Below are positions 43,689 to 53,139 of a DNA stretch of 64,000 nucleotides, one piece after another. This DNA is from Bacillota bacterium. Lineage in GTDB: Bacteria; Bacillota; Clostridia; Acetivibrionales; DTU013. Position numbers and translations under genes: made by a program. Position 1 is the stretch's first letter; every line of letters begins with the position of its first letter. The notes beneath the pieces were generated by a model. It did not search any database. It had not been told where the DNA came from and saw nothing but the letters and a program-made list of their open reading frames with translations. The stretch spans positions 1 through 64,000 of the forward strand of contig JAFABI010000021.1 of assembly GCA_023426125.1 (NCBI GenBank), written 5' to 3'.

Positions 43689-46151
43689 ATGGAGATTGAA
43701 ATCAATGACAAGGGGATTGAAGCACGGGGGCTTGCTTACAAACCGGAGGATTCTGTGAAGCCGCAGCCCTGGAAGGCGGAATGGATCTGGCTGGACAAGG
43801 CATATGAAGACTGCCAGAAATCCTGTTATACTTTGTTTTGCAACAAACAGGAGTATAAATTTGCCGTTGCCCGCTTTAAACAGGAAATCATTCTGCGAAA
43901 GGATATAAAAAGCGTGAAGGCATGGGTCAGCGCAGACGTAAAATACAGGCTGTTCCTCAATGGGGTTCTGGCGGGCAGAGGTCCTGCGGAAGTCGGCGGA
44001 GATTATGACAACAAAGAGGCGATGAATTATTGGTTTTATGACAGCTATGATTTTACATGTGATTTCAAGCCCGGCGCCAATGTGATTTGTGCAGAGGTGC
44101 TTTTGCTTCCGTTGGTGCAGGCCGATTATTCCATGGGGCATGGAGGCTTCCTGTTTGAAGCGGAAATAAACTATAACAGCGGTGAGAGGGATATAATAGC
44201 AAGCAACGGCGAATGGAAGGCTGTGATAGCGGAGGCATATCTGTCGGATACCCTGTTTGACGGACGCAAGGAATTGTTTGATTGGATGGATTATGGCTCT
44301 CGGCATGAACAATGGCTATCTGCCCAAGTGCTTGGCAATCCATCGGGAAGCTTATGGAATTTGCTCCCGCGGGAGATACCGCCTTTGATGGAGACAAGGC
44401 TTCTGCCGGTGGAGGTGAAAATGCCTTTCCCGGAATTGGGCTACAGGCTGCAAAATGCGGGGGCGCTGCTGGGAAAAGGTGATACATGCGCGTTTGTTTC
44501 CTGCGGAGCGCCATTTACCTTCTGGCTTGACTTTGGGAGAACTCTATCGGGTTTTCTATACCTAAAAGCTGCCGGAGCTGCCGGAACGGAATTGACTGTA
44601 GGTGCGGAGGAGATTGTCGGGAAAACCCTGAGAACGGAAACAATCATTTTGGGAGAAGGCGTTAACAAGTATGAAAGCTTTTACCTCCAAAGCATACGGT
44701 ATCTAAAGGTAACGGCAAGCAATATCCTGGATCCCGTCAAGCTCTATGAAATAGGGGTCAGCTTCGTATCCTACCCTGTGTCTTATACGGGTGATTTCAG
44801 GTGCTCGGATAATATTTTGAATAAAATTTACGATACCGGACGCTGGACCAATCAGCTATGCATGCAGGCTTACCATATGGATTCGCCGGTCCATCAGGAA
44901 GCCCTGGGGTGCACAGGGGACTATATGATAGAGAGCTTGATCAACTATTATACCTTTGGCGACCGATGGCTTACCAGAATGGACATACTGAGGACGGCAT
45001 ACCTGCTGGAACAAAAGAACGGTTTTATGTTTCATACAAGCTACAGCCTTCTGTGGATACAGATGCTTGTTGACTACTGGCAATATACGGGGGACGGCTC
45101 GCTGTTCGGACAGCTGGCCCCTACGGTGGACATACTTCTTAAGCGTTTTGAAGGCTACATCGGAAAAACCGGCCTCATTGAAAGCCCGCCTAATTTTATG
45201 TTTATGGACTGGGTCGAGGAAGGCAAGTACAACCTGCACCATCCTCCGAAAACAATCGGCATGGGCTGCATGAATGCATTTTATTTCAAGGCGCTAAAAA
45301 ACGGAGCACTGATTTTTGGCAGCAGTAAAGAGTATACAAAAGCGGCACATTGTGTAAGCCTTGCCGATGAAATAAAGCAGGCATTCAACAGGACATTGTG
45401 GGTAAATGAAAAGGGTCTTTATTGCGACGGGTGTAACAGCGACGTACCTACCATACCGAATGCATGGCTTCCGGAGGATGCGGACGGAAGCTATTTCAGC
45501 CAGCATACAAATGCGCTCGCTGTTTTATATGACATTGCTCCCGCAGGCAGGCAAAAAGAAATGATGCAAAGCGTGTTTGAAGACGATTCGCTTATCCGGG
45601 CGCAGCCTTATTTTATGCACTTTATTCTGGAAGCTGCAGCACATTCCGGGACTTTTGACCAATATGGACTTGGACAGATAAGACGCTGGAAGGCATTGCT
45701 GGATGAAAACCCATCCAGCCTGAAGGAAGTCTGGTATGGCTTTGACTGCGACTATAGCCATGCATGGAGCGGAACTCCGACTTATCAGCTTCCATCCAAG
45801 GTTCTTGGTATCACTCCTCTGGAGCGAGGCTTTGATGTCATAGGCGTAAAGCCTGCTTTTGGAGACTTAAAATGGGCCAGGGGAAAGGTTCCAACGCCAA
45901 AAGGAGTTGTGCATGCAGGATGGTCACAGGATATATCGGCCTCGGAATTGACATTTTCAATTCCCGGCAATTGCAGAGCAATTGCAGATATTCCATTGGC
46001 ACGAATAAAAAATGGTAGTATAATTGTAAATAACGAAATCGTTTGGCTTGACGGTTTATTTATAAACAATGACGTATATATCAAGGGGACTGCAAATAAT
46101 GGAGATGTATCACTGGAGGTGGAGGAAGGGAATTACCGCATAGTTTTTTGA
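43689..46151 (+). CDS. Alpha-L-rhamnosidase-like GH78 enzyme
   Basis: About 820 residues, no signal peptide, so intracellular. N-terminal beta-sandwich domains (AEWIWLD, ARFKQEIIL, KYRLFLNGVLAGRGPAEVGGD) precede the (alpha/alpha)6 barrel with the catalytic region DSPVHQEALGCTGDYMIES, which in GH78 carries the acid Asp and Glu. A C-terminal beta domain ends the chain. It would cleave a terminal rhamnose or similar deoxysugar from an imported glycoside. The start could also be the TTG at 43680. It is co-directional with, and tightly linked to, the importer, so the transported substrate is probably a rhamnosyl oligosaccharide. Confidence 0.85.
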   Translation: MEIEINDKGIEARGLAYKPEDSVKPQPWKAEWIWLDKAYEDCQKSCYTLFCNKQEYKFAVARFKQEIILRKDIKSVKAWVSADVKYRLFLNGVLAGRGPAEVGGDYDNKEAMNYWFYDSYDFTCDFKPGANVICAEVLLLPLVQADYSMGHGGFLFEAEINYNSGERDIIASNGEWKAVIAEAYLSDTLFDGRKELFDWMDYGSRHEQWLSAQVLGNPSGSLWNLLPREIPPLMETRLLPVEVKMPFPELGYRLQNAGALLGKGDTCAFVSCGAPFTFWLDFGRTLSGFLYLKAAGAAGTELTVGAEEIVGKTLRTETIILGEGVNKYESFYLQSIRYLKVTASNILDPVKLYEIGVSFVSYPVSYTGDFRCSDNILNKIYDTGRWTNQLCMQAYHMDSPVHQEALGCTGDYMIESLINYYTFGDRWLTRMDILRTAYLLEQKNGFMFHTSYSLLWIQMLVDYWQYTGDGSLFGQLAPTVDILLKRFEGYIGKTGLIESPPNFMFMDWVEEGKYNLHHPPKTIGMGCMNAFYFKALKNGALIFGSSKEYTKAAHCVSLADEIKQAFNRTLWVNEKGLYCDGCNSDVPTIPNAWLPEDADGSYFSQHTNALAVLYDIAPAGRQKEMMQSVFEDDSLIRAQPYFMHFILEAAAHSGTFDQYGLGQIRRWKALLDENPSSLKEVWYGFDCDYSHAWSGTPTYQLPSKVLGITPLERGFDVIGVKPAFGDLKWARGKVPTPKGVVHAGWSQDISASELTFSIPGNCRAIADIPLARIKNGSIIVNNEIVWLDGLFINNDVYIKGTANNGDVSLEVEEGNYRIVF

Positions 46152-46221
46152 TTGGCGTTCCATGCAGATTGGCATTCCGGTGTTAGGGATCGGGTGAACG
46201 GCCTGGCAAATAAGGGATTGT

Positions 46222-48033
46222 ATGAAGAGAAAACAAATGGGTTTGCAATCAAAACTTATAACAACTTATTCGGCATTTATTATTTTACTTATAGTAGTAA
46301 TCAGTTTATGCTTTTTCTATTATAATGTCAGGGATTTTGAGAAGAAAGCCTATGGAAGTATAACCGATCTTTCAAAGCAGATATCACAGCAGTTGGAAAA
46401 TATAATCCGTCCCATGGATTATATTTCAATTGATATCCTGTCAAGAACCGATTTTATGTCTGCTGCCGCAACGCTGGCCTATATGGACAGGAACGACACC
46501 GAAAACACCAATTTTATAAACGAAAGCATCACAACGATAAAAGACTCGATTAATAGGGACTCTATTGTAAGGACCGTATATAGGGTCAGCGTCTTTAATA
46601 CAAAAGGCGACTTTTATACAAGCAATTACAAGGTTGAAAGCGACGGCTCGGGTATCCCTGAGAAGATTAACAGCCTGGAATGGCTGGAAAAAGCATTCAA
46701 GAAGGACGGACATATGTATCTGGCACCTCCGCACAAGGATTTTTGGGCTGCCACCCAGCAGGCGGAGGTTTATTCCATCGTACGATTAATCCGCGGGCCT
46801 TATGGCGGAAAGGGATTCCTGGAGGTTCAGAATACCTCGGATATTTTATTTGAAATTTTCAGCGTTGGAATAGGCAAGGATATTGGGCTCCTCGCAATCA
46901 ACGATGACAACGACGTTATTTATTCAAACAGAACGTTGGAGCCGGAAATGCTTCGATATTATTTGCGCTTTGCCGACGGCAAGAGCAATATGACCGCAAT
47001 TCAGGAGAATCCGATGACCGGATCGATGGAATGTATCAGCTATATGTATTCCGATTATACCGGCTGCACGGTCATCGCCATGCAAAATAGAGAGGACATG
47101 CTTGCTTCCTTGCTCTTTATACGAAATATGACAATCGGTATAAGTACATTGTTTATTTCCTTATCTTTGGTTTTTATCTACATATTTTCAAGACAGCTTA
47201 CCAAACCTATCAAACAGCTCAAGAGCATCATGGAGGAGGTCGGTATAGAAAATCTCTCCGACAAATTGCCCATTGAAAACAGCAACAATGAAATCGAGGC
47301 GCTGAACAGGTCCTTTCAACGCATGCGTGAAAGATTGAACAAAGCCATCCAGGATGAAATCAAATCCCGGTCTTTGCAATTAAGGGCGAACTTTGATTCG
47401 CTTCAGTCCCAGATCAATCCGCATTTTCTTTATAATATATTGAATGTGATTTCCGGTAAGGGACTCGCCGTGGGTGAAAGGGAGATCTGCGAAATTTGTG
47501 ATGCGATTTCCGACATGCTGCGTTATTCGACTTCGACCAAAAGCCGGTTTGTGAAAATCAGGGATGAGGTTGACTACGTGACAAATTATTTGAACCTGAT
47601 GAAGAAGCGTTTTGAACATAAGCTTGAATTTGACATAAAAATCGATGAGCGTATCATGGACGTAAAAATTCCCAAGCTTATTTTACAGCCTCTTGTTGAA
47701 AACTCCATTTATCACGGCTTTAATAAAAGTGCAAAGGTCATGAGGATTGTGATTCGAGGTTTTGCCATCGAAAATGAGTGGCGGATGCATGTTGCCGATA
47801 ACGGCGACGGCTTTGGAGACGAAGTGCTCAAGAACCTGGAATCACGCATGCAGGACTTTGAAAAGGAAATCAGCGGAATTGACGATTACACCGGACTGGC
47901 GATCGGAGGTATCGGTGTTGTAAGCACCTATGCGAGGATGAGCCTTTTTTATAATGGCCAATTTCGATTTGAATTGGGCAATAATTCTGACGGAGGTGCT
48001 TGCACGGTTATCGGCGGTGCACTTTTTGGATGA
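46222..48033 (+). CDS. Sensor histidine kinase, YesM type
   Basis: 603 residues. A first helix (about 10-32), an extracytoplasmic Cache-like sensor (about 35-290), a second helix (about 295-318) and a HAMP segment (about 320-372) lead to the His-kinase domain with the phospho-accepting His in INPHFLYNILN, and an ATPase domain with LQPLVENSIYHGF and DNGDGFG. It partners the response regulator at 38812 and may sense extracellular sugar. AAGGGA precedes ATG. It is the last intact gene of the cluster. Confidence 0.92.
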   Translation: MKRKQMGLQSKLITTYSAFIILLIVVISLCFFYYNVRDFEKKAYGSITDLSKQISQQLENIIRPMDYISIDILSRTDFMSAAATLAYMDRNDTENTNFINESITTIKDSINRDSIVRTVYRVSVFNTKGDFYTSNYKVESDGSGIPEKINSLEWLEKAFKKDGHMYLAPPHKDFWAATQQAEVYSIVRLIRGPYGGKGFLEVQNTSDILFEIFSVGIGKDIGLLAINDDNDVIYSNRTLEPEMLRYYLRFADGKSNMTAIQENPMTGSMECISYMYSDYTGCTVIAMQNREDMLASLLFIRNMTIGISTLFISLSLVFIYIFSRQLTKPIKQLKSIMEEVGIENLSDKLPIENSNNEIEALNRSFQRMRERLNKAIQDEIKSRSLQLRANFDSLQSQINPHFLYNILNVISGKGLAVGEREICEICDAISDMLRYSTSTKSRFVKIRDEVDYVTNYLNLMKKRFEHKLEFDIKIDERIMDVKIPKLILQPLVENSIYHGFNKSAKVMRIVIRGFAIENEWRMHVADNGDGFGDEVLKNLESRMQDFEKEISGIDDYTGLAIGGIGVVSTYARMSLFYNGQFRFELGNNSDGGACTVIGGALFG

Positions 48034-48039
48034 AAGCGT

Positions 48040-48628
48040 CAAGCTATTGAGGGAAGTGCTTTGACAGAGGAACGGAGATAATCTACGCTGTTGGGCAATT
48101 ACCCTGGATGGAGAATTTTTGTTTTACCAACTGTCAAGAATCCGGTTTGGCTATAAAACGCAGATATTTCAATGCTTCTACGAGATTCAGATATGCACAA
48201 GACCGGTGAAAATCCCATTGACTTAATAAAAATGCTGCTACATAATTTTAATGCGCAGGAAAACAAAGGGATGTTCAAAAGACGGCCGACAGTTCGCACA
48301 ATATTTCACGCCTTCAATTCTACTTATTTGCATTCTTATCTGGTTTATCGAATTCGATATCATGAGAGTTATGACCATCCTTGTTATCGCATGCCCGCGC
48401 GCCCTGGTTCTTGCAACCCCCACGGCGGTTGTTGCAAGCGTGGGGAATGCCGCAAAAGGCGGAATTACTCTTGAAAAGGCGGCATAAATCACAGCGATTT
48501 GTATGGATAAGACGGGAACGATCACCCGGGGGAAACCGGAGGTGGTGGATATCAAGTGCTTTAACGGTTTTAATGAGGAGGCGCTGACAATGCTTTCTGA
48601 TAAAACCGTGATCAAAGAGCATGCACGG
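48040..48628 (+). pseudogene. Decayed heavy-metal P-type ATPase
   Basis: Joined frames show pieces of a P1B-ATPase in order: QAIEGSALTEE (actuator loop), TGENPIDLIKML ... AQENK, FAQYFTPSILLICILIWFI, then LVIACPRALVLATPTAVVASVGNAAK with the metal-site CPC changed to CPR, an in-frame stop at 48485, and ICMDKTGTITRGKPEVVD with the phosphorylation site. At least two frameshifts and the nonsense codon show it is inactive. Its end meets a 22-bp repeat shared with 38533. Confidence 0.8.
48589..48610 (+). repeat. 22-bp direct repeat, right copy
   Basis: Same 22 bp as 38533-38554. It lies where the P-type ATPase similarity ends, consistent with a recombination joint. Confidence 0.8.
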
Positions 48629-48648
48629 CTTTTAAATACTTTTCAGCC

Positions 48649-49251
48649 TTATTCATGTGCTCTGCTCTTTGTTTTTGGATACATAATATCGTCCACGATG
48701 CCGTATAGTTTCGCTTCTTCCGCGGACATTAAAAAGTCGCGTTCGAGGTCGTCCTTAATTTTCTCCACAGGCTGGCCTGTGAGGTCACTGTAAATCTTAT
48801 TTATTTTGTCTTTTGTCTTGAGTATCCAGTCGGTATGTATTTTAATGTCCGTCGCCTGGCCGTTCACACCGGAAGAGGGCTGGTGGAGAACTATTTCGCT
48901 GTTTGGCAGCGCATATCTTTTTCCCTTTTTACCGGCTGCAAGAAGAAAAGATCCCATACTTGCGGCCATTCCGACGCAAATGGTTGATACGTCGGGGACG
49001 ATATGCCGCATGGTGTCATAAATGGCAAAGCCTGCAGTAACCGATCCACCCGGGCTGTTGATATAAAAGCTGATATCTTTTTCTGAATCCTGGGATTCCA
49101 GGAAAAGCATTTGGGCAACAATAATACTCGCCGTCGTATCATTTACCTGGTCGCTTAGAACAATGATCCTGTCCTTAAGCAATCTGGAATATATGTCATA
49201 AGATCTTTCTCCCATATTTGTCTGCTCTACGACAATAGGAATATTAAGCAT
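48649..49251 (-). CDS. ClpP-family serine protease
   Basis: 200 residues. It keeps the catalytic Ser in GMAASMGSFLLAAG, His in SEIVLHQPSSG and Asp in LERDFLMSAEEAKLYGIVDDI, plus SPGGSVTAGFAIYDTM, which lines the chamber. ATG at 49251 has GGAGTG at 7 nt; the GTG 9 nt upstream lies in that sequence. It is not beside clpX or tig as a primary clpP usually is, so it is probably a second ClpP that could combine with ClpC. It is convergent with the decayed ATPase. Confidence 0.88.
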   Translation of the reverse strand: MLNIPIVVEQTNMGERSYDIYSRLLKDRIIVLSDQVNDTTASIIVAQMLFLESQDSEKDISFYINSPGGSVTAGFAIYDTMRHIVPDVSTICVGMAASMGSFLLAAGKKGKRYALPNSEIVLHQPSSGVNGQATDIKIHTDWILKTKDKINKIYSDLTGQPVEKIKDDLERDFLMSAEEAKLYGIVDDIMYPKTKSRAHE

Positions 49252-49282
49252 GGTAATCACTCCAATCTATTCGTATGAAGCC

Positions 49283-49711
49283 TTATGCGGCTCTGAGAAC
49301 GCCGTTGATTTGCGGTGAATTCCGCTGCATTGCTTTTTCAAGCATATTAATCCTCTGCGGCAGCGATAAATCCTTAACACTTTTCCTGAACCTTGCCGGA
49401 GAAATTCCGTATTCGCCGGTAAAAGCCCGGGTAAAGGATTCCTGGGAATAAAACTGATATTTCAGGGCAATATCCACAATTGCCTCTTTTGCATCCTTCA
49501 GCTCCTGGGCTGCCATGGCAAGACGCCTTTTTCGCAGGTAATCCATGGCTGTTTGCCCGACAATCTGCTTAAAAATCCTGTGAAAATGAAAAATAGAATA
49601 GCATGCTTTTCCAGCCAGTTCTTCCAGCTTTATTTTCTTATCAAGATTGGCCTCTATATAATCGATGGAAGCCTGGATTCTTTCCTTTACATCTATGCTA
49701 TCGGTTTGCAT
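49283..49711 (-). CDS. AraC-type DNA-binding protein, HTH only
   Basis: 142 residues comprising almost only the two AraC helix-turn-helices (LEELAGKACYSIFHFHRIFKQ and IVDIALKYQFYSQESFTRAFTGEYGISPARFRK) with a short tail. The effector domain found in relatives such as the protein at 31326 is missing. It may work without a ligand, or be truncated. GGAGGTG precedes ATG. It lies 31 bp upstream of the ClpP gene on the same strand, so the two may form a unit. Confidence 0.85.
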   Translation of the reverse strand: MQTDSIDVKERIQASIDYIEANLDKKIKLEELAGKACYSIFHFHRIFKQIVGQTAMDYLRKRRLAMAAQELKDAKEAIVDIALKYQFYSQESFTRAFTGEYGISPARFRKSVKDLSLPQRINMLEKAMQRNSPQINGVLRAA

Positions 49712-49849
49712 GAAGCACCTCCGTTAATATGTTAAAAACATCTCATATTGAATTATACGGGATAATAGCGATAAAATCCTTACTTATATTGCTGTTTTAT
49801 ACATTAGGCAATGAACTTTTCATGTCACTGCTTTTTGCTGTAAAAAGTT

Positions 49850-49879
49850 TTGTATTGCCTCTTCAGAATATGGTATAAT
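49850..49879 (+). promoter_or_regulatory. Promoter upstream of the 76-residue ORF
   Basis: TTGTAT (49850-49855), 18-bp spacer and TATAAT (49874-49879) with an extended TGG. The transcript would run through the palindromic repeat before reaching 50202. Confidence 0.55.
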
Positions 49880-49990
49880 AGTAAAAAATATACTTGAATT
49901 GTGGGCTTTATAACGAGGCTCAAAAATGTCCCCTATCTCTGTAGGTGGCGGGTACCGAATTGGTTTTCAGGCGGTGAGCATATTTCCCGC

Positions 49991-50038
49991 CCGGGATGCA
50001 TGGGCGAGCAGCAAATGCAAGGCATTTGCGACCAGCCT
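49991..50038 (-). repeat. Palindromic repeat family 2, copy 4
   Basis: CCGGGATGCATGGGCGAGCA, inner stem AAATGCAAGGCATTT, then GCGACCAGCC. The closest match to the copy inside the GH15 gene. Confidence 0.75.
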
Positions 50039-50201
50039 CGTTGAAACTCCGCTGAGGTAAGGAAATTTGTCTACAACCGGCAAATTTCCTTTGAATTAGG
50101 TCGTTACACAGTATATCCAACCCAAACCGGAGAGAGCGGTATTTACGACATTTGAAAGATTTTATGCAAGAATCTGAAATAAATTTTGAGGTGGAATAGC
50201 A

Positions 50202-50432
50202 GTGTATAATATGGTTAAAGAAAGTTCAATGTCCTATCAAAGACTTATGGATCAAAAAGATTATAGAGGTAAGCTGGTAAAGCCTTTTCACTTGCTAAAT
50301 GATATTGAAGACTTTGCTAAAGCCAGAAAATCAGATGATTCTACGTACAAGAATCTTTGCGATCTGATCTGCGAAATGAAGAAATTGTATAAAACCGGCG
50401 ATGTAAAATATCATCCGTTTGATAACTTTTAA
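50202..50432 (+). CDS. Small hypothetical protein, 76 residues
   Basis: GTG at 50202 follows GAGGTGG; ATG at 50211 is an alternative. The product is polar and mainly helical (DYRGKLVKPFHLLNDIEDFAKARKSDDS, LCDLICEMKKLYKTGDVKYHPFDNF), without membrane span or metal motif. Not recognised. A GGGAGG after its stop is followed by an open 47-codon stretch (50444-50584) lacking a start, which may be the broken rest of a second gene. Confidence 0.5.
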   Translation: MYNMVKESSMSYQRLMDQKDYRGKLVKPFHLLNDIEDFAKARKSDDSTYKNLCDLICEMKKLYKTGDVKYHPFDNF

Positions 50433-50696
50433 GGGAGGTTGAGGATGCAGGCTTTGATATAAATAATATTAAAGCAAGCAATACGACGGATAGCTCGGTA
50501 TTAAGGGATCAAATAGAACTGATGCGAATGTTTATGAGCTTTAAATATTTAATCATCACTAAGCCGGAAGTTCCGTATCGCTAAGCTGTCTGCTTGCGAT
50601 ATGAGACCGGGAGATGGGACGAATTGCCTTGACCGGGTGAAAAATGGGCATCGAAAAAGCCGCGAAGGCGGCTGCAAAGATAAGTTTGTACCCATC

Positions 50697-50882
50697 TTAA
50701 CTGCCGCCTGTCGTGGCCACGCTTTTATGCTGACATCGCTTGCATACTTTTATTTTGTTGCCGTCGCCGGTGATTATTTCATACAGCACCTTTATCCTTG
50801 TAACCTTGCAGACAGGACAGGTGCCCCTGCCGTGGGACGGCAGCTTCCACAAGGTTTTCCCCCGATGAGTCTTTGACGCCAT
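50697..50882 (-). CDS. Small zinc-ribbon protein
   Basis: 61 residues, very basic start MASKTHRGKTLWKLPSHGRG, then a four-cysteine zinc ribbon (CPVC ... CKRC, spaced about 25 residues). AGGAGAGG precedes ATG. Similar small clostridial proteins occur, but I know no function. The basic charge and ribbon suggest nucleic-acid or ribosome binding. Confidence 0.7.
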   Translation of the reverse strand: MASKTHRGKTLWKLPSHGRGTCPVCKVTRIKVLYEIITGDGNKIKVCKRCQHKSVATTGGS

Positions 50883-50959
50883 TCTTTTATTCCTCTCCTT
50901 TTTTGCTTATCAATAATGGGACATTACAACCATACCATAGCAATCGTCCGCTTTCAATT

Positions 50960-51259
50960 TCATAAATGATTATGTAGCGATTTCGATAACCGTTTTTTTT
51001 CCTCACTTACGATCCTTCTTATACTCTGTTCGGATAAAAAATTAATCTGTGCAAGCGCGGGAATGGATGTGCCAGCCTGGTAACTGCCGAATATTTTTCC
51101 ATTTCTTTCCTTCAGGCTTTGTTTCGCACCGCTTTTCTCACCCCAGGATAATTGGTTACCATTCTTTTTTGGAATGTAGAGGAATTCGCCATCAATATAT
51201 TCCTGTATTATTTTTATTACTTCCTCCGGCAATACGTTCTGTGCATTTCTATATTTCAT
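50960..51259 (-). CDS. CD3324-type small HTH protein (Mor-like)
   Basis: 99 residues from MKYRNAQNVLPEEVIKIIQEYIDGEFLYIPKK to a C-terminal helix-turn-helix (SIPALAQINFLSEQSIRRIVSEEKKR). The layout resembles Mor-activator-like proteins common in clostridia. AAGGAAGGAG before the ATG at 51259 excludes the earlier in-frame ATG at 51313. A truncated relative lies at 28750-28884. Confidence 0.75.
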   Translation of the reverse strand: MKYRNAQNVLPEEVIKIIQEYIDGEFLYIPKKNGNQLSWGEKSGAKQSLKERNGKIFGSYQAGTSIPALAQINFLSEQSIRRIVSEEKKRLSKSLHNHL

Positions 51260-51313
51260 ATCTCTGCTCCTTCCTTTTTTGGGCTGAAGCAAAGACCACA
51301 ATGATCCGTTCAA

Positions 51314-51850
51314 ATAAAAACTGCAGTATAGGCGGCGCCCATGCTGCAGCTTGATTCTTCAAAAGCTTTAATCCTGTTCTCTTATATAGGGATGCTGAAA
51401 AAAGTCATACTAAAAAAGGAGTGTGACAACCCCAATGAATGCAATCACTTTTTCGTTTCAGCATCAGCTACTTTGAGAATCCAGGCTCCGGGCAAAGCGT
51501 CGCCAACTTGAGTTTCTGTGGTCTTTGCGCGGAGCAGAGTTTTCGATGATATGCCTGCACAGAGTTCATAAGTAATACCTTTCATTTTAATGCAATGCTA
51601 TACAAAGATTACCATGGGACACGCGGATAATCAAGGGAAAGAATGATTCATAACTGTTTTTGAGCAAAGACGGAGGCAATGTTGACAGCATGCGCACAGA
51701 TGAAAATCCTGCAGAGGCATTCGAGCGTTCTTTCAAGGCTGCAGGGCGCTCTCTTGTAGTAATGTCCGATGGAACAATAAGCGGGTCGGCAAAGTCAAAA
51801 GTTTAGATTCAACCGGACAAACAAGACTTGAGATGTTGTGAGGAAATAGG
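51314..51850. other. Intergenic with a long inverted repeat
   Basis: Contains the inverted repeat at 51391-51465 and an open stretch without good start (51690-51806) ending SDGTISGSAKSKV. Probably gene debris. No supported gene. Confidence 0.4.
51391..51465. repeat. 75-bp imperfect inverted repeat
   Basis: GATGCTGAAA at 51391 and TTTCAGCATC at 51456-51465 are exact inverted ends. Inner bases partly pair. It has MITE-like form but only one copy was seen. Confidence 0.5.
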
Positions 51851-52876
51851 ATGCATAAAATTTTTACTGCTTTATTAATGATCGTATTTATTGTACTGGC
51901 CGCCTTCACCGGATGTTCGTATGACGGGGACAACGGAAGCCCAACGGCGCCCGATGAGACAGTAGCATCGGGATCCAGCGGCACTATCGCAGATGGAGCG
52001 GATGAAATTGACTTAAAAGATATACGGTATAGCGGCAGTGAGCTTTATATAGCTATTACCTCCGCCGGAACAGTATTGGCATTGGATGACGCTTTGAACC
52101 CGATGGAAAAACAGGAAGAAACAGGTATAAAGCTTGAGGCTGCGGCCTGGGGAAACGGACGTGTCGTTGCGGCAGGCGGTGAAGGCATGATTATAACCTC
52201 GGAGGACGGGGTCAATTGGATGCAAAAGGCGACCGGCACAGACGCAGACCTTTATGAGGTCATGTGGGACGGACGGCAATTTATTGCTGTGGGCAGAGCA
52301 ACTCTGTTAACGTCTCCCGACGGTGATACGTGGCTTTGCAGGAAGGTCCCTGAAATAAATCCCGGCAACGGAACCAGCGATAGGATTTCTTTGTTTTATG
52401 GAGGGATCTTTTGGGATGGGAAACAGTATTTTACCGGCGGCAGTGGAAATTATATTCTAGCCTCCGAAGATCTGGACAAGTGGACGGTCGTATCCGGAGA
52501 TTCCTTGGGAAGCGGCATGTATTATGGGTTTGCCTGGAACAGCAACCGGTATGTAGCTGTCGGCGACCATTTTGAAATCATAACCTCCGAAGACGGACGT
52601 AATTGGACAAAGGAAGGCTTGAACATTGAGTACAGGGATAGTATTGATGATTATTATTCATTGTGCATCAACAGTGTTGTATGGGGGCAGGAGAAATTTG
52701 TTGCTGTCGGGCAAAGGGGCTTGATCCTGGTCTCGGATAACGGACTGGACTGGTCGGTGATCCCGCCTGTCACCAGGTCGGGCCTTAATCGGGTTATCTG
52801 GGACGGAAGGCAATATATCGCGGTTGGTGATAAAAATACAATCGTAACCTCCATAAACGGGATAGACTGGAAATAG
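51851..52876 (+). CDS. Beta-propeller-type lipoprotein
   Basis: 341 residues: a lipoprotein signal (lipobox FTGC, Cys at about 23), an acidic linker, then six to seven repeats of about 45 residues with the pattern W-x-G-x-x-x-(V/I)-A-V-G ... (I/L)-x-T-S-x-D-G-x-x-W. This resembles BNR/YCF48-like propellers. It should be exported and anchored to the membrane. Binding partner unknown. GAGGAAATAGG precedes ATG. No evident operon partner. Confidence 0.8.
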   Translation: MHKIFTALLMIVFIVLAAFTGCSYDGDNGSPTAPDETVASGSSGTIADGADEIDLKDIRYSGSELYIAITSAGTVLALDDALNPMEKQEETGIKLEAAAWGNGRVVAAGGEGMIITSEDGVNWMQKATGTDADLYEVMWDGRQFIAVGRATLLTSPDGDTWLCRKVPEINPGNGTSDRISLFYGGIFWDGKQYFTGGSGNYILASEDLDKWTVVSGDSLGSGMYYGFAWNSNRYVAVGDHFEIITSEDGRNWTKEGLNIEYRDSIDDYYSLCINSVVWGQEKFVAVGQRGLILVSDNGLDWSVIPPVTRSGLNRVIWDGRQYIAVGDKNTIVTSINGIDWK

Positions 52877-53100
52877 GAGGATTTCCAGGTAAAAGAGATA
52901 GGTCAAACCTCATACATGGTATGCAATCCATATATTCTTTTACAGTATCGTATCAGGCAAAATCTGTAGTATTAGGAGAATCTGGCATACGATTTTCTGA
53001 AGGACTTCCGTCGGCGAGCGAAAATAGTGGCATTGATTTTATAACCACCAGGCTTAAAATTTTTTATGGAAAGACTCTTTCCTTTTATGCCGGAGTATAG

Positions 53101-53106
53101 TATAAT
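53101..53106 (+). promoter_or_regulatory. Candidate -10 of the LacI operon
   Basis: TATAAT at 53101-53106, with no good -35. The short palindrome GGAAAG-ACT-CTTTCC (53068-53082) just upstream is a possible operator. Confidence 0.4.
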
Positions 53107-53139
53107 CAATAGCGAGACCGGTAACGGAAAAGGAGTCTT

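Larger units (their letters stand above)
49712..50201 (+). other. Intergenic with promoter and palindromic repeat
   Basis: Holds the promoter at 49850-49879 and the family 2 palindrome at 49991-50037. No ORF is supported. Confidence 0.5.

Noticed and set aside
48172..48474. Separate small protein gene
   Set aside because: Its translation contains P-type ATPase pieces in a shifted frame, so it is part of the pseudogene.
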